Positions 16,691 to 24,774 of a stretch of DNA of 64,000 nt are shown piece by piece. Each line of letters starts with the position of its first letter. The stretch's first letter is position 1. The stretch is from the IMG/VR virus record IMGVR_UViG_3300028837_000933, positions 57,821 to 121,820 of that record. The stretch is one strand, 5' to 3'. Under the pieces are notes generated by a model that was given only the letters and a program-made list of their open reading frames with translations, did not search any database and was not told the origin of the DNA. The position numbers and the translations under genes are program-made. The stretch comes from a virus.

Positions 16691-18980
16691 GTCGAAATGA
16701 CCCAAATGGCGAGAAACGCACAGAATCCACCAAAAAATGCGCGAAACCGAGTGAACTCGCTTGAACTCCACAGAAGCCGGATGAACTCGACAGAACCCGA
16801 GGGGAACCCGGTGAACCGTGAGCAAACCGAGTGAACTGTGAGCAAATCGAGTGAAAGTGTAGGAAACCGTAGCAAACGTGATGAAACCCATAGAAGCGCG
16901 ATCAAACCGCGTGATCAGCTCTGAAACCATCGCAAACCGTATAGAACCAGGGGCAACCGTAGCAAAGCCGGAGAAACGTGTTGAAACCGTAGAAACCCGA
17001 GTGGAATCGTGTAGCCGGCTATAGATAGGGTAGAGACCGACAGAAACCGCATGAACCCCGTTGAAAGCCTCTCTTCCTCATCGAACCCGTGAGAAATCGT
17101 AGGAAACCGCATAGAAGCCCAGCAAACCGAGAGACCAGGCCGGCAACCGTGAGGAACCGTGAGAACTGGTAGCATAGTGACAGGAACCGTAGGAAAACGG
17201 GAGAGAATAGAGCAACCCGTGAGTAACTCACCGAACCCGTGAGAAACCACATAGAAGCACAGTGAACCGGGAGAAACCGAGTGGCCGGCGACAGTATGCC
17301 CGGAAACCGTGAGAGAATGGCAAGAATGGCAGCAAACCGGGAGAAAGCGACAGAAAGCACAGCAGACGGCCGGATCTCCCTGGAAACCGTGCGGAATCGA
17401 TAGGCCGGCACAGCTATCGTGTGAACCCGGTTGGAATCGATAGCAATCGTGTAGTATACGTGCATATCGACAGGAAGCAGGAGCAACCAGTAGCCGGCGA
17501 CAGTAACCCAGTGACCGCGTGCGCAATCGGCAGGACTCATAGCAAACCAACAGTAACCCAGTGCAATCACTAGGCCGGCGCAGCTATCGAGTGACCACGG
17601 TTGAACCTCTGCAATTCCGATAGCAACCGCAAAGAAACCAGAGACCCCAAGAGCAACCAGCAGCAAGCGACAGGCGGCCGGAGAAACCCGCAAACCACGC
17701 GAGAAACCGAGAGACCACGCCCCAAACCCACAGGAACCGCGAGCAATCGAGTGGCCGGCAACGATACGCGTGTATATCGTCAACTATAGTGTGATGGTGA
17801 GTGAGAGTGAGTGAGGGTGAGTGAGACCAGCAACAAGCGACAGGTCTCCAGTGACCAGGTAGCAAACCGTGAGCAATCGTGTGAACTGGTAGCAAACCGA
17901 GCGGGACGGTGAGAAAGCGACAGGCCCCGCGAGCAATCGAGTGGCCGGCCGCGAAACCGTGAGACCAGCTCAGGAACAGTGGGATAACGACAGGTCAAGC
18001 CAGCAACGCAACAAAAGAGGCAGGAACCGAGAGAACCCGGCAACCCGAGCACCAACTCGCCCAAACCCGTCACCAACCGTCAATCCACGTGTGACCGCGT
18101 GAGAGTAGCCTTGCCAACCGTCACGAACCGTCAACCTAATAGGGTCAATCGGCCTAATTTGAGTGAAACCGTATAGAACCGAGAGAACCGTCGACAGTGA
18201 AACCGTGTGAAAGCAAACCGTGAGAAACCGTGTGAAACGTGAGAGAGAGAAACCGTGTGAAACGTGAGCGCCAAAACCCGCGAAAACAAACCGTGTGAAA
18301 CCGTGTGAAACGTGAGAGAGTGAAACCGTGTGAAACGTGAGAACCAAAACACTCCAAAACCGAACCGCGAGAAACCGTGAGAAACCGTGTGAACCTAGAC
18401 CCCTAGAAACCGTGTGAAACCCATAGCAAACCATAGTAGAATCGTGAGAAACCGTGTGAGAACCAAACCCGGTCAAACCGAACCACCAAAACCCGCGAAA
18501 ACAAACCGTGTGAAACCGTGTGAAACGTTAGTAGTAGAAACCGTGTGAAACGTGAGAACCAAAACACCCCGGTCCAAACCGTGAGAAACCGTGTGAAACG
18601 TGAGAGAGAGAAACCGTGTGAAACGTAACCACCAAAACACCCAAAAAGCAAACCGTGTGAAACCGTGTGAAACCCAGTGAACCGTTTTTCATCTTCTGCC
18701 GTCGCCTGAAACCGTGAGAAACCGTGTGAAACCGTCAACCAGGTTGAAACCGTGAGAAACCGTGAGAAACGCAACCCGCGGACCTCTCACCCAGAAACCG
18801 CGAGAAACCGTGAGAAACCGATCACGGTCCCTGGTTGGCATTGAAACCGTGTGAAACGATAGCAACCCAGCTCAAACCGTATAGATCCATACAGTCAGAC
18901 CAGTTTTTTTCCCGCTAGTTATGGGTCAAGTTATTGAAACCGTGTGAAACCCATAGCAAACCCTAGGCAAACCATATCAA
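16691..18980. repeat. Field of degenerate tandem 10-bp repeats (GAAACCGTGW)
   Basis: About 230 units. Between 16,691 and ~18,060 nearly every successive 10 bases carries an AA(A)CC-type core in the same register, with no net insertion or deletion over more than 1 kb. GCCGGC blocks (17014, 17284, 17404, 17494, 17574, 17754, 17944) also sit at multiples of ten. From ~18,170 to 18,780 units become near-identical GAAACCGTGT/GAAACCGTGA with occasional slips. Ten is not a multiple of three, so long minus-strand frames here (HTVSHGF-like) are artefacts. Could be an origin, a partition or packaging site, or a long non-coding RNA. Confidence 0.85.
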
Positions 18981-19581
18981 AACCGATTGAAAAACGGTCC
19001 CAACGCGTTTTTGGAGTATCAGCCGGGTTGGTGGTATAATTCTCGCGTAACCTATAGGCCAACGGGACGCACCAACCGAACCCTTGACCCTCTCCCTACT
19101 CCATCCCAACCCGAACCACTATCACCCAACCCGAACCACTATCACGCGGGACCGTTGACCGAACCGGAACCGGAAAAGACCACCAACCGCAACCACCGCA
19201 ACCACCAACCCAACCCGCACCACGTCAACCGTACATTTCCAACGGTCCAGAAACCGAGAATATAACCTAATCCCTACCAACCCGAACCCGAACCGGAACC
19301 CTAAACGGTTGGATTATACCTCTCCCTCTCCCTAGTCAGTTTCTATAGCTAGAATACCCGCACCTCTCCAACGTCAGTGGAACCCAAAACGCGGAAACGC
19401 GTTCCCAGTCGCGGAAAACAAACCAACAAACCCGCACCCACAAAAACGGTGGTGATAGGCAAAAATCACAAAAAAATCGGGACAATCAGCCGGAACACTC
19501 GTCAACTCACGTGCGGCATTTTTCCCGAACCGGGACCTTGACGGGTATAATTCTCTCATAACTAGGGTCTCTCCCTTGAAT
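18981..19581. other. AC-rich low-complexity spacer with duplicated TATAAT sites
   Basis: No convincing gene. Rich in CCAACC/GAACC words (19,070-19,310). Two similar -10-like boxes, GGTATAATTCTC at 19,032 and 19,546, each end in TAAC or ATAAC after a few bases; -35 boxes are poor. The second lies just before the first cassette and could drive the array. Confidence 0.5.
19541..19570 (+). promoter_or_regulatory. Possible promoter for cassette array family A
   Basis: TATAAT at 19546-19551 upstream of the first hairpin module; no good -35 box at 16-18 nt. Supported only by its repetition at 19,032 and its position. Confidence 0.3.
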
Positions 19582-19720
19582 CACAATCGGGACGGTTGGC
19601 CTTTTCCGCGTTTCGCGGGAATTGCCAACGGTCCCTTTTGTGGTGAGAGACCCAACCGCGGAACCGTCCTATTGTGGGTCGGTTCGGTCGGGTTTCATCA
19701 CAAAAAGGGAGAGTGATACA
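19582..19720 (+). repeat. Cassette header A1 (double hairpin plus ribosome site)
   Basis: Outer stem CACAA/TTGTG, inner GGGAC/GTCCC, apical GTTGGC/GCCAAC with an extra CCGCG/CGCGG mini-hairpin; second hairpin uses AACCG and CGGTT arms; ends AAAAGGGAGAGTGATACA before ATG. Confidence 0.85.
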
Positions 19721-19834
19721 ATGGAGTTGGTGGAAATGTTGGTCAATATGCAACCCGCGTTTCAGATTCTTCTGGGTGCGTTCGTGTTGTTGGTGGTTGC
19801 GGTTTGTCTGGAGTTGGTTGGTATGATGCGATAG
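19721..19834 (+). CDS. Cassette protein 1: single-pass membrane peptide
   Basis: 37 residues; one hydrophobic helix spans roughly residues 13-33 (FQILLGAFVLLVVAVCLELV). The start is fixed by the conserved header (GGGAG, nine bases, ATG). Leu is mostly TTG here, unlike the GC-rich cassettes further right. Function unknown; possibly an envelope-targeted effector. Confidence 0.65.
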   Translation: MELVEMLVNMQPAFQILLGAFVLLVVAVCLELVGMMR

Positions 19835-19867
19835 ACCAACCACCAAGACCCACAATAGAATAGAACC

Positions 19868-19995
19868 GAGAGACCCACAATCGGGACGGTTGGCAATTGC
19901 CAACGGTCCCTTTTGTGGTGAGAGACCCAACCGCGGAACCGTCCTATTGTGGGTCGGTTCGGTCGGGTTTCATCACAAAAAGGGAGAGTGATACA
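19868..19995 (+). repeat. Cassette header A2
   Basis: Outer CCACAA/TTGTGG, inner GGGAC/GTCCC, apical GTTGGC AATT GCCAAC; second hairpin conserved; GGGAGAGTGATACA before ATG 19996. Confidence 0.85.
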
Positions 19996-20379
19996 ATGTC
20001 AGATTATAGGTTGTATTGTGAGATTGACGAAACGGTTTTGAGGGAGTTGGTTGCCAGTATTGAAACCGTGTCAATCCGCGTGCGTGCGGAACCCAACCCT
20101 ATTCTACAATCGTTGGTTCCACTGGAGATTGTGGAATTGTCGCGGGAACGTGCGTGGTTGACAATCCATCGGATACCCGCAACCGGAACCGTCAACCGGT
20201 ATAGTCCAGCCGTCAACGTGGACGTTCCCGGTTGGGTTGACGTGGATCGGTTGGGTTTGTTGGATTGTCTGGACGGTTGGGTCGGTTGCGGGATTGTAAC
20301 CCTTTTTTCCACTCACGATGGAATAGGGTATGCTTCTGACGGTTGTTTTGACGTGGACGTTTCCGCGGAAACGTATTGA
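19996..20379 (+). CDS. Cassette protein 2: hypothetical
   Basis: 127 residues, soluble, acidic, beta-rich look (WLTIHRIPATGTVN, VNVDVPGWVDVD). No family recognised. Start set by header A2. Codon choice is TTG/GTT/ATT-rich like the other family A cassettes. Ends 33 bp before the next CCACAATAGAATAGAACC lead-in. Confidence 0.6.
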   Translation: MSDYRLYCEIDETVLRELVASIETVSIRVRAEPNPILQSLVPLEIVELSRERAWLTIHRIPATGTVNRYSPAVNVDVPGWVDVDRLGLLDCLDGWVGCGIVTLFSTHDGIGYASDGCFDVDVSAETY

Positions 20380-20411
20380 CCAACCACCAAGACCCACAAT
20401 AGAATAGAACC

Positions 20412-20531
20412 GAGAGACCCACAATCGGGACGGTTGGCCTAGGCCAACGGTCCCTTTTGTGGTGAGAGACCCAACCGCGGAACCGTCCTATTGTGGGTCG
20501 GTTCGGTCGGGTTTCATCACAAAAAGGGAGA
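20412..20531 (+). repeat. Cassette header A3
   Basis: Same as A2 but with apical GTTGGCC TA GGCCAAC, an almost perfect palindrome; the usual TACAATG start is replaced by GGTTCG, leaving GTG as start. Confidence 0.85.
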
Positions 20532-20828
20532 GTGAGGTTCGACTACAATCCCGATGCTATTGGGACGTGTCAACGGGTTGGTATCTTGGTTCGACTATAC
20601 CACGATGGGAACCATTATCTTGTATATGACCGTTGGGACGTGATTGACGGTCAATCGCAACCCGTTTTTCTCGCGGGTTTTGGTGGTCCCGATTATACAA
20701 GAAACGGTCAATTGACCTATTCCAGTATTGACCGTGTGACGCGTTTTCTAATGCAAAACGCGGAAAAGGTTGAATTGTGGTTGACCCATCGGAACCATAT
20801 TGACGTCAAAACGCACGATCCACAATAG
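20532..20828 (+). CDS. Cassette protein 3: hypothetical, GTG start
   Basis: 98 residues from GTG 20532, which lies inside the GGGAGAGTG of the header because the usual ATG position is lost. Begins RFDYNPDAIGTC; aromatic-rich centre (YHDGNHYLVYDRWDV). Loss of the standard start may lower expression. No family recognised. Confidence 0.5.
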   Translation: MRFDYNPDAIGTCQRVGILVRLYHDGNHYLVYDRWDVIDGQSQPVFLAGFGGPDYTRNGQLTYSSIDRVTRFLMQNAEKVELWLTHRNHIDVKTHDPQ

Positions 20829-20837
20829 AATAGAACC

Positions 20838-20965
20838 GAGAGACCCACAATCGGGACGGTTGGCCTAGGCCAACCGTCCCTTTTGTGGTGAGAGACCCAA
20901 CCGCGGAACCGTCCTATTGTGGGTCGGTTCGGTCGGGTTTCATCACAAAAAGGGAGAGTGATACA
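20838..20965 (+). repeat. Cassette header A4
   Basis: Outer CCACAA/TTGTGG; inner GGGAC/GTCCC; apical GTTGGCC TA GGCCAAC, in which the base before GTCCC is C rather than G, removing the usual G-G opposition. Confidence 0.85.
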
Positions 20966-21403
20966 ATGTTGTTGGTTGACGTACAATTGACGGTTGTTTT
21001 CCGGAACCGTCCAGTGATGCGGGACGTGAACGGGAAACGTCAAAAAAACCGGGAACGGTCGACGGGTGATAGGCGTGGTATGATGCGGGATGAAACGTGG
21101 TTATGTCTCACGTGGAACCATGAAACCGGATTCAAGGTTGCGGATTGGACGTGGTATAGTGGTGGAAACAAACCCTATTGGAATAGGGAATATGGTTCCG
21201 GTGGTCAACGTGCGGTATATTCCTATAGGGACAATCGGTTGACCGCAAACCTAGATGACACGTGGATCACTGACTACCAACCACGAAAACCCATCACTGA
21301 CGCGTCAGTGAAACGGTTGTTTCGGGTTTGTCGAAAATACGGGATGATTGTCGCCTATCTTGGCGACGGTTGGTATACTGATTGTGGTGACGTTTCGATA
21401 TAA
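20966..21403 (+). CDS. Cassette protein 4: hypothetical
   Basis: 145 residues. Basic N-terminal third (NRPVMRDVNGKRQKNRERS), Trp/Tyr-rich middle (WLCLTWNHETGFKVADWTWY), and a C-terminal KRLFRVCRKYGMIVAYLGDGW. Net basic, so nucleic-acid binding is possible. Start set by header A4. No family recognised. Confidence 0.6.
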   Translation: MLLVDVQLTVVFRNRPVMRDVNGKRQKNRERSTGDRRGMMRDETWLCLTWNHETGFKVADWTWYSGGNKPYWNREYGSGGQRAVYSYRDNRLTANLDDTWITDYQPRKPITDASVKRLFRVCRKYGMIVAYLGDGWYTDCGDVSI

Positions 21404-21431
21404 CCCGCATCACTGACAATAGAATAGAACC

Positions 21432-21559
21432 GAGAGACCCACAATCGGGACGGTTGGCCTAGGCCAACGGTCCCTTTTGTGGTGAGAGACCCAACCGCGG
21501 AGCCGTCCTATTGTGGGTCGGTTCGGTCGGGTTTCATCACAAAAAGGGAGAGTGATACA
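21432..21559 (+). repeat. Cassette header A5
   Basis: Canonical family A module with apical GTTGGCC TA GGCCAAC and GGGAGAGTGATACA before the ATG. One base in the second hairpin differs from the neighbours (GCGGAGCC for GCGGAACC). Confidence 0.85.
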
Positions 21560-21934
21560 ATGTTGTTTTTCGTGGATCGTGATATACTCGCGGAAACGTT
21601 CTATGGTGACGAGTTGGACGATTGGGACCACGTACAGTGGAACGTCAAGTATTGGGGAGAGTTGGTTATAATTCCCTACGCAAGAATAGGTCAAAAACGT
21701 CCCGCGTTCGGTGCGTGGACTATCCCGGTTTCCGTTTTGGAGAGTGCGGAAAACGTCACAATCGATTGTATGGAGTTGGATACATTTTTGACCTATTCAA
21801 ACGTGGAAAAACCCGGTTCGGGTTGTATTGTCGCGTTCCGTTCCGATGGAGAGGGAACCGTTTCCGCGGGTATTGTACGTCAATCCCGATGGAAACCTAT
21901 ACAAGACCCGTTTTGGTTCGACATTTCACCATAG
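21560..21934 (+). CDS. Cassette protein 5: hypothetical
   Basis: 124 residues, acidic and aromatic (FFVDRDILAETFYGDELDDW). Strands VIIPYARIGQ and GCIVAFRSDGEG suggest a small beta-rich domain. No signal peptide or membrane segment. Start set by header A5. No family recognised. Confidence 0.6.
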   Translation: MLFFVDRDILAETFYGDELDDWDHVQWNVKYWGELVIIPYARIGQKRPAFGAWTIPVSVLESAENVTIDCMELDTFLTYSNVEKPGSGCIVAFRSDGEGTVSAGIVRQSRWKPIQDPFWFDISP

Positions 21935-21959
21935 CACGCACCCACAATAGAATAGAACC

Positions 21960-22083
21960 GAGAGACCCACAATCGGGACGGTTGGCCTAGGCCAACGGTC
22001 CCTTTTGTGGTGAGAGACCCAACCGCGGAACCGTCCTATTGTGGGTCGGTTCGGTCGGGTTTCATCACAAAAAGGGAGAGTGA
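21960..22083 (+). repeat. Cassette header A6
   Basis: Complete double hairpin; the sequence after GGGAGAGTGA diverges (GACGGTCC) so the start moves to 22096. Confidence 0.8.
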
Positions 22084-22095
22084 GACGGTCCAAAA

Positions 22096-22248
22096 ATGAA
22101 ACCGGTGCCGGATACGCTATTTTTCCATCGTTCCGCGATTGACGGTCCCAAAAGGAACGGGACCGAACCCGCAACCGTTGACGCGGAAAACCCGCATCGG
22201 TTGAAACCCGTGCCGGATACGCTATTTTTCCATCGTTCCGCGGGTTGA
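22096..22248 (+). CDS. Cassette protein 6: peptide with an internal duplicated motif
   Basis: 50 residues, in which KPVPDTLFFHRSA occurs twice (near residues 2-14 and 37-49) separated by a Pro/Asn/Glu-rich linker. The duplication is also visible in the DNA as a 33-bp direct repeat. The start is 12 nt further from the ribosome site than usual. The frame ends in TGA just before the next lead-in. Could instead be a non-coding remnant carrying a repeat. Confidence 0.4.
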   Translation: MKPVPDTLFFHRSAIDGPKRNGTEPATVDAENPHRLKPVPDTLFFHRSAG

Positions 22249-22280
22249 CCAACCACCAAGACCCACAATAGAATAGAACC

Positions 22281-22340
22281 GAGAGACCCACAATCGGGAC
22301 GGTTGGCCTAGGCCAACGGTCCCTTTTGTGGTGAGAGACC
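22281..22340 (+). repeat. Truncated cassette header A7
   Basis: Only the first hairpin (apical GTTGGCC TA GGCCAAC) is intact; the second is replaced by CCAACC-rich sequence and no ribosome site or ORF follows. Confidence 0.75.
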
Positions 22341-22400
22341 CAACCCAACCAACCACGATCCACCAACCCAACCGCGGGAACCGTTGACGGGTTGACCAAC

Positions 22401-22549
22401 GGGACCCAACCGCACGCGGGACCCTTGACCCTTTTTCCGGTCGGGACCCAACCGCACGCGGGACCCTTGACCCTTTTTCCGGTCGGGAACCCAACCGCAC
22501 GCGGGAACCCTTGACCCTTTTTCCGGTCGGGACCCAACCGCACGCGGGG
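22401..22549. repeat. 42-bp tandem repeat, 3.5 copies
   Basis: Units begin at 22401, 22443, 22485 and 22529 (GGGACCCAACCGCACG... CTTTTTCCGGTC). The third copy is 44 bp. Each contains CCCTTTTTCC, close to the 3' arm of the hairpin modules. Frames through it (PDRKKGQGSRV-like on the minus strand) are repeat artefacts. Confidence 0.8.
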
Positions 22550-22924
22550 AATCCGCGTCAATTCGGTTGAACGCACCCACAACACAAAAACGGGTTACAC
22601 CGTGCAAAAAATCCCGCACATTTCCGGTCAATTGACCCTTTTTTGGTGAGACCAACCAACCAAAAACAACCGGGTTGACCGATTTTTGGGTCAATCGTTC
22701 CGGTTCCTAGGTCAACGGTCCCTTTTTTGGCCAACCTGGTCGGTTTCCAACCACAACCCTTGGAGCTGGTTCCAACCCATAGCGCGAGCGTGAGGGACTT
22801 ACACCTGGTGGAATCGGGCTGGCGTTTGGAGCCGCCAGCCAAAACGGCGCTAGATTCTACACCAACCGCGGAGCGCGTGAGCGCACATCTGGCGCATCTT
22901 TTCCCACGTTTGGAGTCGATAGCA
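22550..22924. other. Junction between low-GC and GC-rich cassette arrays
   Basis: No gene I can defend. Up to about 22,740 the sequence keeps the AACC/TTGG style of family A; from about 22,760 it becomes GCTGG/GAGC-rich like family B. Degenerate hairpin arms (GGTCAACGGTCCCTTTTTTGGCC) suggest a decayed cassette. A plus-strand frame over 22,727-22,999 runs through header B1 and is doubtful. Confidence 0.5.
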
Positions 22925-23056
22925 CGGGGCGGTCAGCTGGCCACAGCTGGCGGTCCCTTTTCGGGTGAGAGAGTCGGTAGTCGGCTCAGGCCGCGCTAGG
23001 CTGGAATCGGTCCAGCTTTTCTACGCCGACTCACAACCACAGAGAGGGAGAGTGTC
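22925..23056 (+). repeat. Cassette header B1
   Basis: Inner GGGGC/GTCCC, apical GTCAGC/GCTGGC, then a long second hairpin (GAGTCGG/CCGACTC arms) and CAGAGAGGGAGAGTGTC before ATG. Outer 5' arm is degenerate. Confidence 0.75.
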
Positions 23057-23266
23057 ATGGCATGCGGAATCCCGCTATACGCGAGCGTGGCGCTGGAATA
23101 TCCCACGTGCCCGCCAACCACAGCCGGGGACGATGGCCGCGGTTTTCCAGCGGCCGGCGAACCTGGTGACTGGCGAATTGGCGACCCGCTGGACGATGAC
23201 GAGATCGGTATCCAGATGGGTGAGCCAATCGGGGTCGAGCACCTGGCTGGTATCGTGCTGGCGTAA
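23057..23266 (+). CDS. Cassette protein 7: small acidic hypothetical
   Basis: 69 residues, Gly/Pro/Asp-rich, with DWRIGDPLDDDEIGIQMGEP in the C-terminal half. Probably disordered in part. Start set by header B1. First cassette with the GC-rich codon style. No family recognised. Confidence 0.55.
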   Translation: MACGIPLYASVALEYPTCPPTTAGDDGRGFPAAGEPGDWRIGDPLDDDEIGIQMGEPIGVEHLAGIVLA

Positions 23267-23293
23267 CGCAAGCTGAGCATCACAACAGAAAAC

Positions 23294-23415
23294 GAGAGAC
23301 CCGAATTGGGGCGAACCGGGACGGTCCGGTTGGTCCCTTTTCGGGTGAGAGAGCCAACCACCAACCGGGGTCGTCCCGGCTGGCCTGGTTCTCATCACCA
23401 CAGAGGGAGGGAACG
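23294..23415 (+). repeat. Cassette header B2
   Basis: Outer ACCCGAA/TTCGGGT, inner GGGGC/GTCCC (with G-U), apical AACCGG GACGGT CCGGTT, second hairpin with nested CCGGG/CCCGG; CAGAGGGAGGGAACG before ATG. Confidence 0.9.
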
Positions 23416-23763
23416 ATGTACAGCTATTGCGATGTGGAAACCTATTGGGTGCCAGTCGAACATGGTCCAACTCTCCAGCCAATGGCCGGGATGTTCTTGG
23501 CGCCGGACGGCTGGAATGCCCGAACGGTCAAAACGCCGCGACCCCATTGGGGCGGTGAGACGCTGCTGGAATGCACCGATTGGGACAAGGCAGCCTTCCG
23601 CTTGCCAACGCGGCACATCGGCATCGAAGTCGCGATCAACGTGCGCATCACGGGCCACCGCGTCCACGTGTGGGACGGTCGCCATTGGGTGAGGACACGG
23701 ATCACGTGGGTCGGGGACTGCGAGCCGGACAGCTATAGCGGCGGCTGGCTTTGCATCCGCTAG
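23416..23763 (+). CDS. Cassette protein 8: hypothetical, Trp-rich
   Basis: 115 residues with seven or more Trp, short beta-like stretches (IGIEVAINVRITGHRVHVW) and several His/Cys. No family recognised. Start set by header B2; ends in CIR-TAG 22 bp before the next module. Confidence 0.6.
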   Translation: MYSYCDVETYWVPVEHGPTLQPMAGMFLAPDGWNARTVKTPRPHWGGETLLECTDWDKAAFRLPTRHIGIEVAINVRITGHRVHVWDGRHWVRTRITWVGDCEPDSYSGGWLCIR

Positions 23764-23785
23764 AACACAACAACCGAATACTCGC

Positions 23786-23887
23786 GAGAGACCCGAATTG
23801 GGACGGCGTGGCCTTATTCCACGTGGTCCCTTTTCGGGTGCCGGCGCCCCTGGTTCGGGCGTCGAGTACAGAGAGGGAGGGCATATC
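23786..23887 (+). repeat. Cassette header B3
   Basis: Outer ACCCGAA/TTCGGGT, inner GGGAC/GTCCC, apical CGTGG CCTTATT CCACG, second hairpin GGCGCC/GGGCGTC-type; CAGAGAGGGAGGGCATATC before ATG. Confidence 0.9.
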
Positions 23888-24118
23888 ATGGCAGCAGTAT
23901 CGTACATGGCGCGTTTTCACTCGGGGCGTTTGCTCCGGCTGGTCGGCAAGCTGGTCATGGTCCAGCTGGCATACGGTGTGGCCGAGGGCACGCTGTCGGT
24001 TGACGGCGAGCTGGCCAATTGCGTTTACACCGTGACCGGATCTGGCACGCATCTGGAGTTCCGCGTGGAGAAGGTGCGGGACGTGGAGTACAGCGAGCGC
24101 CTGGTGGTGCTCGTCTAG
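23888..24118 (+). CDS. Cassette protein 9: small hypothetical
   Basis: 76 residues, with an amphipathic first half (GRLLRLVGKLVMVQLAYGVA) and a beta-like second half (YTVTGSGTHLEFRVEKV). The layout could be a small OB- or SH3-like barrel; not recognised. Start set by header B3. Confidence 0.6.
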   Translation: MAAVSYMARFHSGRLLRLVGKLVMVQLAYGVAEGTLSVDGELANCVYTVTGSGTHLEFRVEKVRDVEYSERLVVLV

Positions 24119-24138
24119 CACAACAACCGAATACTCGC

Positions 24139-24240
24139 GAGAGACCCGAATTGGGACGGCGTGGCCTTATTCCACGTGGTCCCTTTTCGGGTGCCGGCGT
24201 CCGATCTGCTGACGCCGAGTACAGAGAGGGAGGGCATATC
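24139..24240 (+). repeat. Cassette header B4
   Basis: Near-identical first hairpin to B3; second hairpin is CGGCGTC CGATCTGCT GACGCCG, a compensatory variant; same ribosome site. Confidence 0.9.
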
Positions 24241-24624
24241 ATGGATAGCTTGGAATTGGGTGCCACGGCGGAGTTGCGCGTGCTGGTCAGGGGTTACAAG
24301 GGCCAGGACGGGCTCGATGTCCGGAAGTTCTACAATGGCAAGCCAACCAAAAAGGGTGCTTTTCTCTGCATCCCTGGACAGGCGGAGTTCGCCGTCAAGG
24401 CGCTTGGCCTGGTCCTGGCTGGCGAGAGCGCGGAAGAGGCGCTTCCCATCGATCGCGCCGCCAAGGGCACAACCAACCTGGTCGTGCGGCGCTTCGAGTT
24501 CAAGGGGATGGATGGTATCAGCATCCGGAAAGAGGGCGAGCGCTGGGGCAAGGGGATCTGGCTCAAGCTGGCTCAGGCCGAGTGGGCGTTCGGCGCGATG
24601 AAAGCCGCTCTGGCTGGCAAGTAG
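24241..24624 (+). CDS. Cassette protein 10: PC4-like (single-stranded nucleic-acid binding) protein
   Basis: 127 residues with two PC4-like halves. Residues 22-58 read LDVRKFYNGKPTKKGAFLCI and a helix; residues 88-123 repeat the layout in weaker form (ISIRKEGERWGKGIWLKL then helix). The DVRKFY...G-P-KKG-L pattern is typical of PC4/p15 coactivator and phage single-strand binding relatives. A tandem two-domain form could act as a pseudo-dimer. Likely a transcription or replication modulator. Confidence 0.6.
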   Translation: MDSLELGATAELRVLVRGYKGQDGLDVRKFYNGKPTKKGAFLCIPGQAEFAVKALGLVLAGESAEEALPIDRAAKGTTNLVVRRFEFKGMDGISIRKEGERWGKGIWLKLAQAEWAFGAMKAALAGK

Positions 24625-24648
24625 CACGCATCACCACAACCGAATAGC

Positions 24649-24774
24649 GAGAGACCCGAATTGGGGCGAACCGGGATGTTCCGGTTGGTCCCTTTTCGGG
24701 TGAGAGAGCCAGTCACCCAACCGGGGTTGTCCCGGCTGGCCGCTGGGTCTCATCACAGAGAGGGAGGGATTGCA
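24649..24774 (+). repeat. Cassette header B5
   Basis: As B2, with apical AACCGG GATGTT CCGGTT and the longer second hairpin with CCGGG/CCCGG. Confidence 0.9.

Noticed and set aside
16673-18774. Several minus-strand frames rich in VSHGF/FTRFH
   Set aside because: Produced by the 10-bp repeats, which rotate through all three frames; no ribosome sites or domain content.
18987-19265. 92-codon Pro/Asn-rich frame
   Set aside because: Comes from AC-rich low-complexity DNA, spans a -10-like box and has no ribosome site.
20885-20965. Common in-frame N-terminal extension (GSVRSGFITKRESDT) on several family A cassettes
   Set aside because: It is the translated hairpin module; the same frame recurs because module length is constant, and the ribosome site lies after it.
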